Shown piece by piece: positions 1 to 6,913 of a stretch of DNA of 14,392 nucleotides. Origin of the DNA: CAZYVU01 sp964651435. GTDB lineage: Bacteria > Desulfobacterota > Syntrophorhabdia > Syntrophorhabdales > CAYQXL01. The position numbers were made by a program, and so were the translations under genes. Location of the stretch: assembly GCA_964651435.1 (NCBI GenBank), contig CAZYVU010000053.1:1-14392 (forward strand), in the 5' to 3' direction. Numbering within the stretch: position 1 is the first letter of the stretch; each line of letters starts with the position of its first letter. The notes beneath the pieces were generated by a model that saw only the letters and a list, made by a program, of their open reading frames with translations, did not search any database and was not told where the DNA came from.

Positions 1-304
1 AAAGAGTCCAAGACATAGGATGGAATATTCCGATCTTTACTACCTTTCGCCGTATCAAATCAACACCAGTCTCTGGCTGGCAGAACTACCCGGAAAGTTG
101 GGCCGGGCAGCGACTCTTGATGATGTTCATGATGCCTAATTGTTGCTTTTGTCATTCCCGCGGATGCCGGAAGCCGGCACATTCAATAACTTATGGGCTC
201 CCATTTTTTACGAGAGTGACGGAATTAAGACTTTTTACGAGACTATCAAAATTGCCGAGAATAAGGTTTAATATATGGTGACAGAAACCGAAAGGAGGAA
301 GGAA
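1..304. other. AT-richer leader with decayed coding-like sequence
   Basis: No confident gene. The first and fourth 60-base lines are only about 35-38% GC, well below the genes that follow. Reading frame 3 on the + strand is open from 3 to 281 and begins RVQDIGWNIPIFTTFRRIKS, which looks somewhat like the C-terminal end of a protein (perhaps a solute-binding protein), but it has no identifiable motif. Frame 2 ends at a TAA at 137-139 and again at 269-271; the second piece ends with DGIKTFYETIKIAENKV. These may be the eroded tail of an upstream gene. I see no strong -35/-10 pair for the downstream operon. Confidence 0.3.
151..179. repeat. GTCATTCCCGC-type dispersed repeat fragment with hairpin
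   Basis: The sequence from 151 starts GTCATTCCCGCGGATGCCGG. The arms TTCCCGC (155-161) and GCCGGAA (166-172) pair with one mismatch. An overlapping perfect inverted repeat, TGCCGG (165-170) and CCGGCA (174-179), has a three-base loop. Dispersed palindromes beginning GTCATTCCCGC are common in many proteobacterial genomes, so this is probably a decayed copy of such an element. It sits inside the AT-rich leader and is not followed by a T run, so it is not a typical intrinsic terminator. Confidence 0.4.
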
Positions 305-799
305 ATGAAGGAAAAAACAAGACAGTTATTTTTGGCAATAGGACTGGTGTCAATGCTCCTCGTCTTTGCCTGCACCGCCATAGCTCAGGACAAACCTGCC
401 GACAATATGCAGATTGTTGTCGAGAAGGTCAGGGCAGACAAAAAGCTTCTTGTGGCAGAAAACATGCACCTCACCGACGCAGAAGCAAAGGCATTCTGGC
501 CCGTCTATGACCAGTACCAGTCGGAACTCTTCCTTCTTCGCACCCGCACGGTAAAGCTCATCCAGGACTACGCAGAGGCCTACGAAAAAATGACTAATGC
601 CACGGCGAAAAAACTCCTCGATGAGTCCATGACGATAGAGTCGCTCCGGCAGAAACTGAACGCAGCATACCTCCCGAAGTTCCGGAAGGCCTTGCCCGAT
701 GTCAAGGTAGCGCGTTATTACCAGATCGAGAACAAGATCAACGCAGCGCTTTACTATGAGCTTGCGAGGAGCATACCGCTGGCGACAACCGAAAAGTAG
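305..799 (+). CDS. exported CpxP/Spy-like helical protein
   Basis: A 164-residue small periplasmic protein. I chose the ATG at 305 because a strong ribosome-binding site (AAAGGAGGAAGG, 291-302) lies just before it; the ATG at 275 would put that site inside the gene. Residues 1-27 form a Sec signal peptide with likely cleavage after ALA-like AIA before Gln28. Cys23 is present but VFAC is a poor lipobox. The mature part is almost all charged helix and contains LTDAEAKAFWPVYDQYQ near residues 50-66, similar in style to LTXXQ/CpxP-Spy chaperone-like proteins. It is the first gene of a run of exported proteins, with 18 bases to the next. A periplasmic chaperone or stress-sensing role is inferred only; the family call is by pattern, not by alignment. 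Confidence 0.7.
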   Translation: MKEKTRQLFLAIGLVSMLLVFACTAIAQDKPADNMQIVVEKVRADKKLLVAENMHLTDAEAKAFWPVYDQYQSELFLLRTRTVKLIQDYAEAYEKMTNATAKKLLDESMTIESLRQKLNAAYLPKFRKALPDVKVARYYQIENKINAALYYELARSIPLATTEK

Positions 800-801
800 C
801 G

Positions 802-809
802 AAGGGAGG
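802..809 (+). promoter_or_regulatory. ribosome-binding site of SYLF gene
   Basis: AAGGGAGG, 8 bases before the ATG at 818. It supports that start and lies in the 18-base gap after the upstream stop codon, consistent with one transcript. Confidence 0.6.
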
Positions 810-817
810 ATGGAACT

Positions 818-1375
818 ATGAAGCCTATCCATGCCGCATTAATTCTCTGCATCATTGCGTTCTTTACCGTTACGCTTGTCGGCCCCAATCCGGCCCAGTC
901 CGCCTCAGCTCACGAGATCAGCCGTGACGCCAAGCATGTCCTCCAAAAGCTTTATAAAGCACAGCCAACTGCAAAGACACTGGGAGAGAAGGCGGCGGCC
1001 GTCCTCGTCTTTCCAAGTATTACAAAGGGTGGCTTAATAGTAGGGGGCCAGTACGGTGAGGGCGCGCTCATAAAAAACGGAAAGGTTGTGGGGTACTACA
1101 ACACCGTCGCGGCCTCTTACGGCCTTCAGGCAGGTATCCAGAAGTACGGCTACGCCCTGTTCTTTATGACCGACGCGGCGTTGCGATATCTTGACAGGAG
1201 TGATGGGTTTGAGTTGGGCACGGCCCCGAATATCGTTATCGTCGACAAGGGTGCGTCCGCAGGTATATCGACGACGACGGCCCAATCTGATATGTACGCC
1301 TTCTTCTTCGACCAAAAGGGGCTCATGGGCGGCCTCGGCCTCCAGGGAACGAAGGTTACGAAGATAAACAAGTGA
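818..1375 (+). CDS. SYLF-domain (Ysc84/DUF500) lipid-binding protein
   Basis: A 185-residue exported protein. Residues 1 to about 31 form a signal peptide ending near AQSASA. The remainder matches the bacterial YSC84/SYLF pattern: AAAVLVFPSITKGGLIVGGQYGEGAL (split here across residues 60-85), then YGLQAGIQKYGYALFFMTD, a GTAPNIVIVDKGASAG segment, and a closing KGLMGGLGLQGTKVTKI. SYLF proteins bind phosphoinositides in eukaryotes; the bacterial forms are secreted or periplasmic and their ligand is poorly known. The gene lies between a CpxP-like gene and a patatin lipoprotein gene, which fits an envelope-lipid role (inference). It is full length for the bacterial single-domain form. Confidence 0.88.
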   Translation: MKPIHAALILCIIAFFTVTLVGPNPAQSASAHEISRDAKHVLQKLYKAQPTAKTLGEKAAAVLVFPSITKGGLIVGGQYGEGALIKNGKVVGYYNTVAASYGLQAGIQKYGYALFFMTDAALRYLDRSDGFELGTAPNIVIVDKGASAGISTTTAQSDMYAFFFDQKGLMGGLGLQGTKVTKINK

Positions 1376-1410
1376 GCCCAGTGTTTGAGGGCGTGAGGCT
1401 AAGCTTCAAG

Positions 1411-1416
1411 AAGGAG
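1411..1416 (+). promoter_or_regulatory. ribosome-binding site deciding patatin start
   Basis: AAGGAG, 6 bases before the ATG at 1423. It decides in favour of that ATG over the in-frame GTG at 1372, which overlaps the previous stop codon and would place 17 hydrophilic residues before the lipoprotein signal peptide. Confidence 0.65.
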
Positions 1417-1422
1417 CACTGT

Positions 1423-2811
1423 ATGAACCCTTTACCCCGGCTTCTCACGATCATGACGCTTTTTCTCTTGGTCGCCACCGGATGTGCACACTACCCCGTC
1501 AATGCGCCCCTGGAAAAGTATGACCCCACCTACGGCTACAAGGGCATGAACATGCGGGAGCCCGGGAAAAAGGTGGACCTCTTCCTCATGCTCAGCTTCT
1601 CCGGTGGTGGGACCAGGGCAGCGGCCTTTTCCTACGGGGTGCTCGAGGAGCTAAAGAATACAGAAGTAACCCTGGGTGGGGAAAGGACCCGCCTTCTCGA
1701 TGAGGTCGATGCCATAACCGGCGTCTCCGGCGGCAGCTTCACGGCAGCCTACTATGGCCTCTTCGGTGACCGCATATTCGAAGACTTCGAGGAAAAGTTC
1801 CTAAAGAAGAACATCCAGGGGGGGCTCTTCTCGAGGATTTTTTTTAATCCCTATAACTGGGCCAGGCTCGGCTCGGGGTATTTCGACAGAAGCGACCTAG
1901 CCGCCGAATACTACGACAAGGAGGTCTTCGAAGGCGCCACGTTCGGCGACATGATGAAGAGAAAGGGCGCCATGGTCTTTATCAATGCCACCGACATGGT
2001 CCACGGGACGAGGGTAAGCTTCACCCAGGACACCTTCGATCTCATCTGCTCCGACCTTTCCTCCTTTTCCGTTGCCAGGGCCTGCGCAGCCTCATCGGCG
2101 GTACCCATCGTGCTGACGCCCATCTCCCTGAGAAACTACGCCGGGTCCTGCGGGTATAAGATGCCGGAGACTCTCACCGAGGCCATTGAGGAGCGGAAGC
2201 TGCCCAACCGCACCTTCGACCTGGCGAACAACATCATGCCCTTCCTGGATGCGGAGAAGAAGCCCTACCTCCACCTCGTTGACGGCGGGGTTGCCGACAA
2301 CCTGGGGCTCCGGGCCTTTATTGAGCGCGTCACGCTCCTGGGAGACGCCTGGAAGGCACTCCAGGTGGGGGGACTGCCCGATGTCCACAAGGTAGCCGTG
2401 GTCATCGTCAACGCCGAGACGGAAATCGATACGAAATGGGACCGGCGGGAGGTCATCCCGGCCTTTGCCGCCATGCTCGATTCATTCACATCCATATCGA
2501 TCTCGCGCTACAGCATCGAGACCGTTTCCCTGCTCCGGGAGATGATGCCGCGGTGGGCCGACGAGATCAGGCGGGGGCGGTGCGCTCCCGGCGAGATCGT
2601 CACTACCCCGGGCTCCTGCGGCGACATCACGTTCTACGTTGTGGAGGTCAAGTTCGATGCCCTGAAAGACGAGGTGGAACGGACCTACTTCAAACGCCTG
2701 CCCACCTCCTTCTCCCTGCAGCCCGACGAGGTCGACAAGCTTCGTGACGTTGCCCGGAGAATCCTCGCCGAATCGGCCGAGTTCCAGAGGCTGTTGGGGG
2801 ATCTGCAATGA
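1423..2811 (+). CDS. patatin-like phospholipase, predicted lipoprotein
   Basis: A 462-residue predicted lipoprotein acyl hydrolase. The signal peptide ends in a lipobox with Cys21 (LVATGC). The patatin catalytic set is visible: oxyanion-hole glycines SGGGTRA at residues 60-66, nucleophile elbow GVSGG with Ser102, and the catalytic aspartate in DGGVADNLG with Asp287. This Ser-Asp dyad hydrolyses acyl esters of phospholipids or related lipids; the substrate here cannot be told. Anchoring in the inner or outer membrane, facing the periplasm or the surface, is inferred from the lipobox. The stop codon overlaps the start of the next gene (ATGA at 2808-2811), so the two are probably translationally coupled. 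About 170 residues follow the catalytic Asp and contain cysteines in RGRCAPGE and PGSCGD that could form a disulphide. Confidence 0.9.
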   Translation: MNPLPRLLTIMTLFLLVATGCAHYPVNAPLEKYDPTYGYKGMNMREPGKKVDLFLMLSFSGGGTRAAAFSYGVLEELKNTEVTLGGERTRLLDEVDAITGVSGGSFTAAYYGLFGDRIFEDFEEKFLKKNIQGGLFSRIFFNPYNWARLGSGYFDRSDLAAEYYDKEVFEGATFGDMMKRKGAMVFINATDMVHGTRVSFTQDTFDLICSDLSSFSVARACAASSAVPIVLTPISLRNYAGSCGYKMPETLTEAIEERKLPNRTFDLANNIMPFLDAEKKPYLHLVDGGVADNLGLRAFIERVTLLGDAWKALQVGGLPDVHKVAVVIVNAETEIDTKWDRREVIPAFAAMLDSFTSISISRYSIETVSLLREMMPRWADEIRRGRCAPGEIVTTPGSCGDITFYVVEVKFDALKDEVERTYFKRLPTSFSLQPDEVDKLRDVARRILAESAEFQRLLGDLQ

Positions 2812-4310
2812 CGAGCCTTCCAGACCCCTCGCGAAGAAATATCCTTATCGTTGCTGTCACGCTTCTGCTGCTGTCGGGTATGGTGTCGATGGCTGGCGGG
2901 GAAACTCCGCAGAAGAGGGGAGCGGGCAACACCCCCTTTGCCTGGAACCAGAACGCAATATGGCAGGCGCTGGAGGCACGGTTCCGCGATGTGCGCTCTG
3001 CCGGTTGCTCCACAGCCGCCGCGGAAATAGAGCAGCGCCTTCATGAAGGGAACCGGCAGTTGGCTGCCATGGAGAAAGCCCCGTTGCAACCTACCGATAG
3101 GCTGTTCGATGCCGTAGAGTCGAACCTGTTTGGTCTGGGCCCTTTGATGGCAGCCTGCCCGGGACGTATCGAAGCATACACGAAACTCCTTGCCGCTGTG
3201 CGGAATGCCGTCAAGAGACAGTCCATCGCCTGGGATGTCAATGACCGGAAGGTGCGTGACCGCCTCTACCGGCTCCTCTACGGCAGCAGGCTCGCCCTCG
3301 AAGAGGTGATGCTGCAGGCGCCGAAGGATGCTGTTCCGGCAATCGTACCGGGCACGAATGAGCCGTCACAGACGCCATCATTTGAGCGGCCGGGACTCGT
3401 ATTCCGCAGCGGCGATATCCTTGTATCGCGCGGGGGTGCGTCCACATCGGCTCTTATTGCACGGGGCAACGATTACCCCGGTAACTTTTCCCACATCGCG
3501 TTGCTCTACGTGGATGAGACCACGGGTACGCCCAGTGTTATTGAGGCCCACATAGAGCGGGGTGTGGTTATATCGTCCTTCGACGAGTATCTGAAGGATG
3601 TGAAGCTCCGCGTCATGGTAATGCGCGTCAGGGCTGACCACCCGCTTCTGCTGAAAGACCCCATGCTGCCGCACCGTGCCGCAAAGATGGCCTATGACGA
3701 GGTGAGGAATGGACATATACCCTACGACTTTGCCATGGATTTCAAGGAGCCGTCCAAGCAGTTCTGTTCCGAGGTGGCATCGCACGCTTACGCATCCTTC
3801 GGGATAAACCTCTGGAGCATTACCACGACCATGTCTTCCCCGGGGGTGGTGAGCTGGCTGGGCGACTTCGGCGTCCGTAACTTCGAGACTCAGGCCCCTA
3901 CCGACCTGGAATATGATCCCCAGCTCTCGGTGGTTGCCGAATGGCGGGACCGGGATGCCCTCTGGCAGGCCCACGTTGACGACGCCGTCGTCGATGCCAT
4001 GCTCGAGGGGGCCGACAGGGGGGATCGTTTTACCTGTCCCTCCTACCTCCTCGTTCCCGCCGGGATGGTGAAGGCATACAGCGCTGTGCTCAACGCTTTC
4101 GGGGGGGTCGGGCCTATTCCCGAAGGCATGGACGCCTGTACGGCGGTAAAGAGCATGGAACTCGACAAGCTGCATAAGCGGTTGAAGCAGGAGGTGCTTG
4201 CGTCGGTAGCCCTATTCGAAGAGAAGAATGGCTATCGCCCCCCTTTTTGGGAGCTGGTCCGCATGGCAGAGAGGGCCAATTCCCTGCAACCGGAAGGCCG
4301 GGGAGATTGA
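2808..4310 (+). CDS. YiiX-like permuted papain-fold hydrolase, exported
   Basis: A 500-residue exported protein. A hydrophobic segment at about residues 12-30 follows RR and is probably a Sec signal peptide or N-terminal anchor. About 170 residues of helical sequence come next, then a domain typical of circularly permuted NlpC/P60 enzymes (YiiX/YaeF, DUF830 type): SGDILVSRGG near residue 200, catalytic His229 in NFSHIALLYVD, VIEAHIERGVV, PYDFAMDF, and catalytic Cys320 in FCSEVASHAY. In this permuted fold the His precedes the Cys, as seen here. Family members cleave amide, ester or thioester bonds, several on lipids or acylated substrates. Coupling by ATGA to the patatin gene suggests a shared substrate pathway (inference). 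The C-terminal 130 residues after the domain are unassigned. Confidence 0.8.
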   Translation: MTSLPDPSRRNILIVAVTLLLLSGMVSMAGGETPQKRGAGNTPFAWNQNAIWQALEARFRDVRSAGCSTAAAEIEQRLHEGNRQLAAMEKAPLQPTDRLFDAVESNLFGLGPLMAACPGRIEAYTKLLAAVRNAVKRQSIAWDVNDRKVRDRLYRLLYGSRLALEEVMLQAPKDAVPAIVPGTNEPSQTPSFERPGLVFRSGDILVSRGGASTSALIARGNDYPGNFSHIALLYVDETTGTPSVIEAHIERGVVISSFDEYLKDVKLRVMVMRVRADHPLLLKDPMLPHRAAKMAYDEVRNGHIPYDFAMDFKEPSKQFCSEVASHAYASFGINLWSITTTMSSPGVVSWLGDFGVRNFETQAPTDLEYDPQLSVVAEWRDRDALWQAHVDDAVVDAMLEGADRGDRFTCPSYLLVPAGMVKAYSAVLNAFGGVGPIPEGMDACTAVKSMELDKLHKRLKQEVLASVALFEEKNGYRPPFWELVRMAERANSLQPEGRGD

Positions 4311-4311
4311 G

Positions 4312-4401
4312 ATGAGAAGTTTGATAGTCGCAATGTTCCTGGCCATGGCGCTCCGTGCCGGTCAATCTTGGGCGAGATTGGCGGCGGACGTCTCGTGGTG
4401 A
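4312..4401 (+). pseudogene. 29-codon signal-peptide stub
   Basis: An ATG lying one base after the preceding stop begins MRSLIVAMFLAMALRAGQSW and stops after 29 codons. It looks like a Sec signal peptide with almost no mature protein. Downstream, the frame 2 bases later stays open to a TAA at 4515 and reads as protein-like (VPGPIQLVRVVISANVVFRG). The simplest reading is a fifth exported gene of the operon that has been frameshifted and truncated. A real 29-residue peptide cannot be excluded. Confidence 0.35.
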
Positions 4402-4520
4402 TCGTGGCAGGAGGAACGCATGATGGAGAAGTGCCGGGCCCTATCCAGTTAGTGAGGGTGGTCATTTCCGCGAATGTGGTCTTTAGGGGCTATCCAATAA
4501 CTGCCGATGATGTATAATGT
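4402..4520 (+). other. degenerate intergenic remnant
   Basis: No intact gene. The frame ending at the TAA at 4515-4517 gives a protein-like tail (RLVVIVAGGTHDGEVPG then PIQLVRVVISANVVFRGYP). The first part loosely recalls the strand-and-HGT segment of the intact hydrolase (RIPVVLVHGT), but the similarity is too weak to claim. A GGAGG followed by ATGATG at 4411-4426 opens only a 10-codon frame. Confidence 0.3.
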
Positions 4521-4881
4521 CATCTGTGGTTCTTTGCTTACAACGCGGGAAACCCCAGTCTGTAATCGGCAGGCATGCTGATGGACGGACTAAAGAGCAT
4601 TCTGAAAGAACTTGATCCACAGGGTACGGATAGTACCATATAGATAAGATGGTTGTTATTGGCCATAGCCAAGGAGGGCTTTTAACGAACTGGACGATAG
4701 TTAGCAGCGGGTCGGTTTTGTGGGACAATGGATTTGATGTGCCCATCAGCCAATTGGACGTCCCCCCAGAAACCCTAAGAATTCTTCAGCGGAGCATGTT
4801 CCATACGCCACCGCCATTCGTGCGCCGTGTTGCTTTTGTTGCTACGCCGCTCCAACGAAGTTTCGTGGGCGGTGGGCTGCC
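4521..4881 (+). pseudogene. fragment of lipoprotein alpha/beta-hydrolase (paralogue of 7627-9561)
   Basis: This stretch aligns without large gaps to residues 396-512 of the intact hydrolase, over the nucleophile region. It is broken by in-frame stops at 4563-4565 and 4641-4643 and by a net 2-base insertion just before 4649. After the frameshift an open frame of 78 codons (4649-4885) retains MVVIGHSQGGLLT, with the nucleophile Ser. By hand count, about 56 of 76 residues match the intact copy from that Met onward. The conserved PHGGS that follows is replaced by PLQRS. Both the N-terminal lipoprotein part and the Asp/His end are missing, so it cannot be an active enzyme. Its last codons run into the ATG of the antiporter gene. 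Confidence 0.85.
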
Positions 4882-6105
4882 ATGATCCTGGCAATAATCT
4901 TTATTGGCTTGCTTTTTTTCTATAGCCTGTTCTCCCGGCGACTTGGCCGAACCGTCATAACAGGGCCGATTCTCTTTACCGCCGCGGGCATAGTGGTCTC
5001 TGCGGTCCTGCCGGTGTCAATCGACATTGAAGAACACCTGAAATCGATACTCTTCATAGCCGAGATGGGTCTTGTATTGCTCCTGTTTACCGACGCCAGC
5101 CGTGTCAGGCTCAAGGAACTTCTGAGCATCAGTCAGTTGCCTACGCGCCTCTTGTCTATCGGTATGCTGTTGACTATCCTCCTGGGGGCGATGGCGGCCC
5201 TCGTTATTTTTCCTCACCTGTCCGTCTGGGAGGCGGGAATTCTCGCCGCCATTCTTGCGCCCACCGACGCCGGTCTTGGCCAGGTTATCGTCTCAAGCCC
5301 CAGGGTTCCTGCGCGCATTCGTAATGCCCTGAACGTGGAGGCGGGGCTCAACGACGGCATGTCGGTTCCTTTTCTTATGTTCTTTATAGCCCTGGCACAG
5401 CCCGGTTCCGGGGGAGGCAACATTCTGACGCGATTTCTTATCGAACAGCTTGGTTACGGCGTGCTGATCGGCATAGCGATCGGGTTGATCGGAGGCCTGC
5501 TCTTGGGTTGGGCGCACCAGCGCCAATGGATGTCCGAATCGCTTGAGCAGCTCGGGCTGGTTTCATTGCCCATCTTTTCAATAATCTTTTCTGAACCGTC
5601 CGGGGCAAGCATGTTTATCGTTTCTTTTGTGGCTGGAATGACGTGCCAGATCGGATTCAAAGAGGTAGGGGAGCGGAGCATTGAATTCACTGAGGGATGG
5701 GGACAACTGTTCAATTTGTTCGTCTTTTTCTTCCTGGGCCTTATGGTGCCTCAGGGGTGGTCTCAAGTAAAAATGGATCTTCTCATATACGCCATGCTGA
5801 GCCTGACCATTGTCAGGATGTTGCCCGTGGCAGTTTCGCTGATAGGGACACGCCTCAAGAAGGCGACAATTCTCTTCATGGGGTGGTTCGGACCCCGCGG
5901 CCTCGCTTCAATTGTTCTCGGCCTTGTCTATATAGAGCAGCAGGCGCGCCTGCCGGGAGAGCTTACCATCCGCCTTGCCGTGACGCTCACTGTCCTTCTG
6001 AGCATATTTGCCCATGGACTGAGCGCCCTGCCGGGCATCAACCTATATTCGGAAAGAGTCGCGAAGCTGACAAGGGATGCGCCGGAAATCAGCGAGGCAG
6101 TATGA
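4882..6105 (+). CDS. CPA1-type cation/proton antiporter
   Basis: A 407-residue inner-membrane transporter with roughly 10-12 hydrophobic segments. Residues typical of NhaP/CPA exchangers are seen: APTDAGLG with Asp129 and VEAGLNDG with Asn157-Asp158, the pair that binds the cation and protons. Later GWFGPRGLASIVLGL, near residue 335, matches the conserved C-terminal transport region. Family members exchange Na+ or K+ for H+; the ion here is not readable from sequence. No cytoplasmic RCK/TrkA-N domain follows; the protein ends about 20 residues after the last membrane segment. The start has no strong ribosome-binding site but overlaps the stop of the upstream hydrolase remnant (ATGA at 4882-4885). 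It overlaps the channel gene the same way at 6102-6105. Confidence 0.9.
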   Translation: MILAIIFIGLLFFYSLFSRRLGRTVITGPILFTAAGIVVSAVLPVSIDIEEHLKSILFIAEMGLVLLLFTDASRVRLKELLSISQLPTRLLSIGMLLTILLGAMAALVIFPHLSVWEAGILAAILAPTDAGLGQVIVSSPRVPARIRNALNVEAGLNDGMSVPFLMFFIALAQPGSGGGNILTRFLIEQLGYGVLIGIAIGLIGGLLLGWAHQRQWMSESLEQLGLVSLPIFSIIFSEPSGASMFIVSFVAGMTCQIGFKEVGERSIEFTEGWGQLFNLFVFFFLGLMVPQGWSQVKMDLLIYAMLSLTIVRMLPVAVSLIGTRLKKATILFMGWFGPRGLASIVLGLVYIEQQARLPGELTIRLAVTLTVLLSIFAHGLSALPGINLYSERVAKLTRDAPEISEAV

Positions 6106-6788
6106 TACATAGAGTCTGGCGGTCCTTCTTACGCTTTTGGGAAACAGACAGGGGCCTTTCCGTTTTTCTCGTGACGATTGTACTTTCCGTGTTCGTATTG
6201 CCTGCTTTAGGGGCCTTGAGGATTCTCGGTGGTGTCCTCGTTGACTTGTTCTTCACGCTGCTTCTGCTCTCAGGCATAGCTTCTGTGTCTTTGAACAGAA
6301 GAAGCTTTACCCTAACCACGGTCGTGGCAGTCGTCGCCCTTGTTCTGCGTTGGGCGGACGCATTCAGCAACTCCGGCGCTCTGGGCGTACTTGATCGTCT
6401 GGCAGAGATGACCTGCATCCTTCTTTTTTGTGGCGTAATCATCGGCCGGGTCTTGAAGGCCGGGCCCATCACCTACCACCGCATTGAAGGGGCTGTTGCC
6501 GCGTATCTCTTGCTGGGTCTGGTGTGGGCGACGGGCTATGAGCTCATAGAATACCTCAACCCCGGTTCGTTCGCCGGGGGTGTGGCGTTCTCGGGCACAT
6601 TTTCGTCATGGACCTATTTCAGTTTTGTTACACTTGCAACCCTGGGTTACGGGGACATCGTGCCCGTCCACCCTATAGCGCGTTCGCTGGCCACCGCGGA
6701 GGCCATCACAGGTCAGCTTTACCTGGCTATTCTCATCGCCCGTCTTGTTTCTCAAGAGCTCAACCATCGGCAGAGCAAGGAAGGGTGA
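6102..6788 (+). CDS. potassium-channel-like membrane protein (Ion_trans_2)
   Basis: A 228-residue membrane protein. About five hydrophobic segments come first (around residues 20-40, 42-62, 68-84, 100-116, 130-150), then a pore loop with the K+ selectivity filter TLGYGD at residues 180-185 and a final helix at about 200-218. This is the layout of a six-helix-type channel subunit with one pore, except that no arginine-rich S4 voltage sensor is seen and no RCK or cyclic-nucleotide domain follows; the tail is only about 12 residues. It would assemble as a tetramer. The ATG at 6102 overlaps the antiporter stop and is preferred over longer in-frame starts inside the antiporter gene. Coupling to the antiporter suggests joint control of cation flux (inference). 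Confidence 0.85.
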   Translation: MIHRVWRSFLRFWETDRGLSVFLVTIVLSVFVLPALGALRILGGVLVDLFFTLLLLSGIASVSLNRRSFTLTTVVAVVALVLRWADAFSNSGALGVLDRLAEMTCILLFCGVIIGRVLKAGPITYHRIEGAVAAYLLLGLVWATGYELIEYLNPGSFAGGVAFSGTFSSWTYFSFVTLATLGYGDIVPVHPIARSLATAEAITGQLYLAILIARLVSQELNHRQSKEG

Positions 6789-6901
6789 TGAGGTACGAAT
6801 GGCGCCCTGACAGCGAGCCCTGCGGCACTCGACGACGCAGCGGACACCCTTCGTTCTCTTGGCGGGCCAAGAGCAGCGTAGGGCTGGTCGCAGGCTTGTA
6901 A
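6788..6901 (+). CDS. possible 37-residue ORF after channel gene
   Basis: An ATG sharing a base with the channel stop (TGATG) opens 37 codons, ending shortly before the ribosome-binding site of the cyclase gene. The product begins MRYEWRPDSEPCGTRRRSGH, is Arg/Ser-rich, and has no recognisable domain or membrane segment. The overlapping start is the only support; it may be chance reading of the intergenic space. Confidence 0.2.
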   Translation: MRYEWRPDSEPCGTRRRSGHPSFSWRAKSSVGLVAGL

Positions 6902-6913
6902 GGGGAGGTTAAC

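Noticed and set aside
165..179. Hairpin as an intrinsic terminator
   Set aside because: Only six base pairs and followed by CATTCAATAA rather than a T run; better explained as part of a dispersed repeat.
1372..1422. GTG start of the patatin gene overlapping the SYLF stop
   Set aside because: It would put 17 residues before the lipoprotein signal. The ATG at 1423 has a good ribosome-binding site.
3378..4175. Long minus-strand open frame inside the hydrolase gene
   Set aside because: It mirrors a strongly supported + strand gene with catalytic motifs, has no motif of its own, and is the expected by-product of GC-rich codon use.
4513..4518. Perfect TATAAT as promoter of the antiporter genes
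   Set aside because: No acceptable -35 box at 16-18 bases and no extended -10. It lies in decayed sequence more than 360 bases from the antiporter.
5697..6101. Longer start for the channel protein inside the antiporter gene
   Set aside because: The extra residues are non-membrane, antiporter-shadow sequence. The ATGA overlap at 6102 gives a channel of normal layout.
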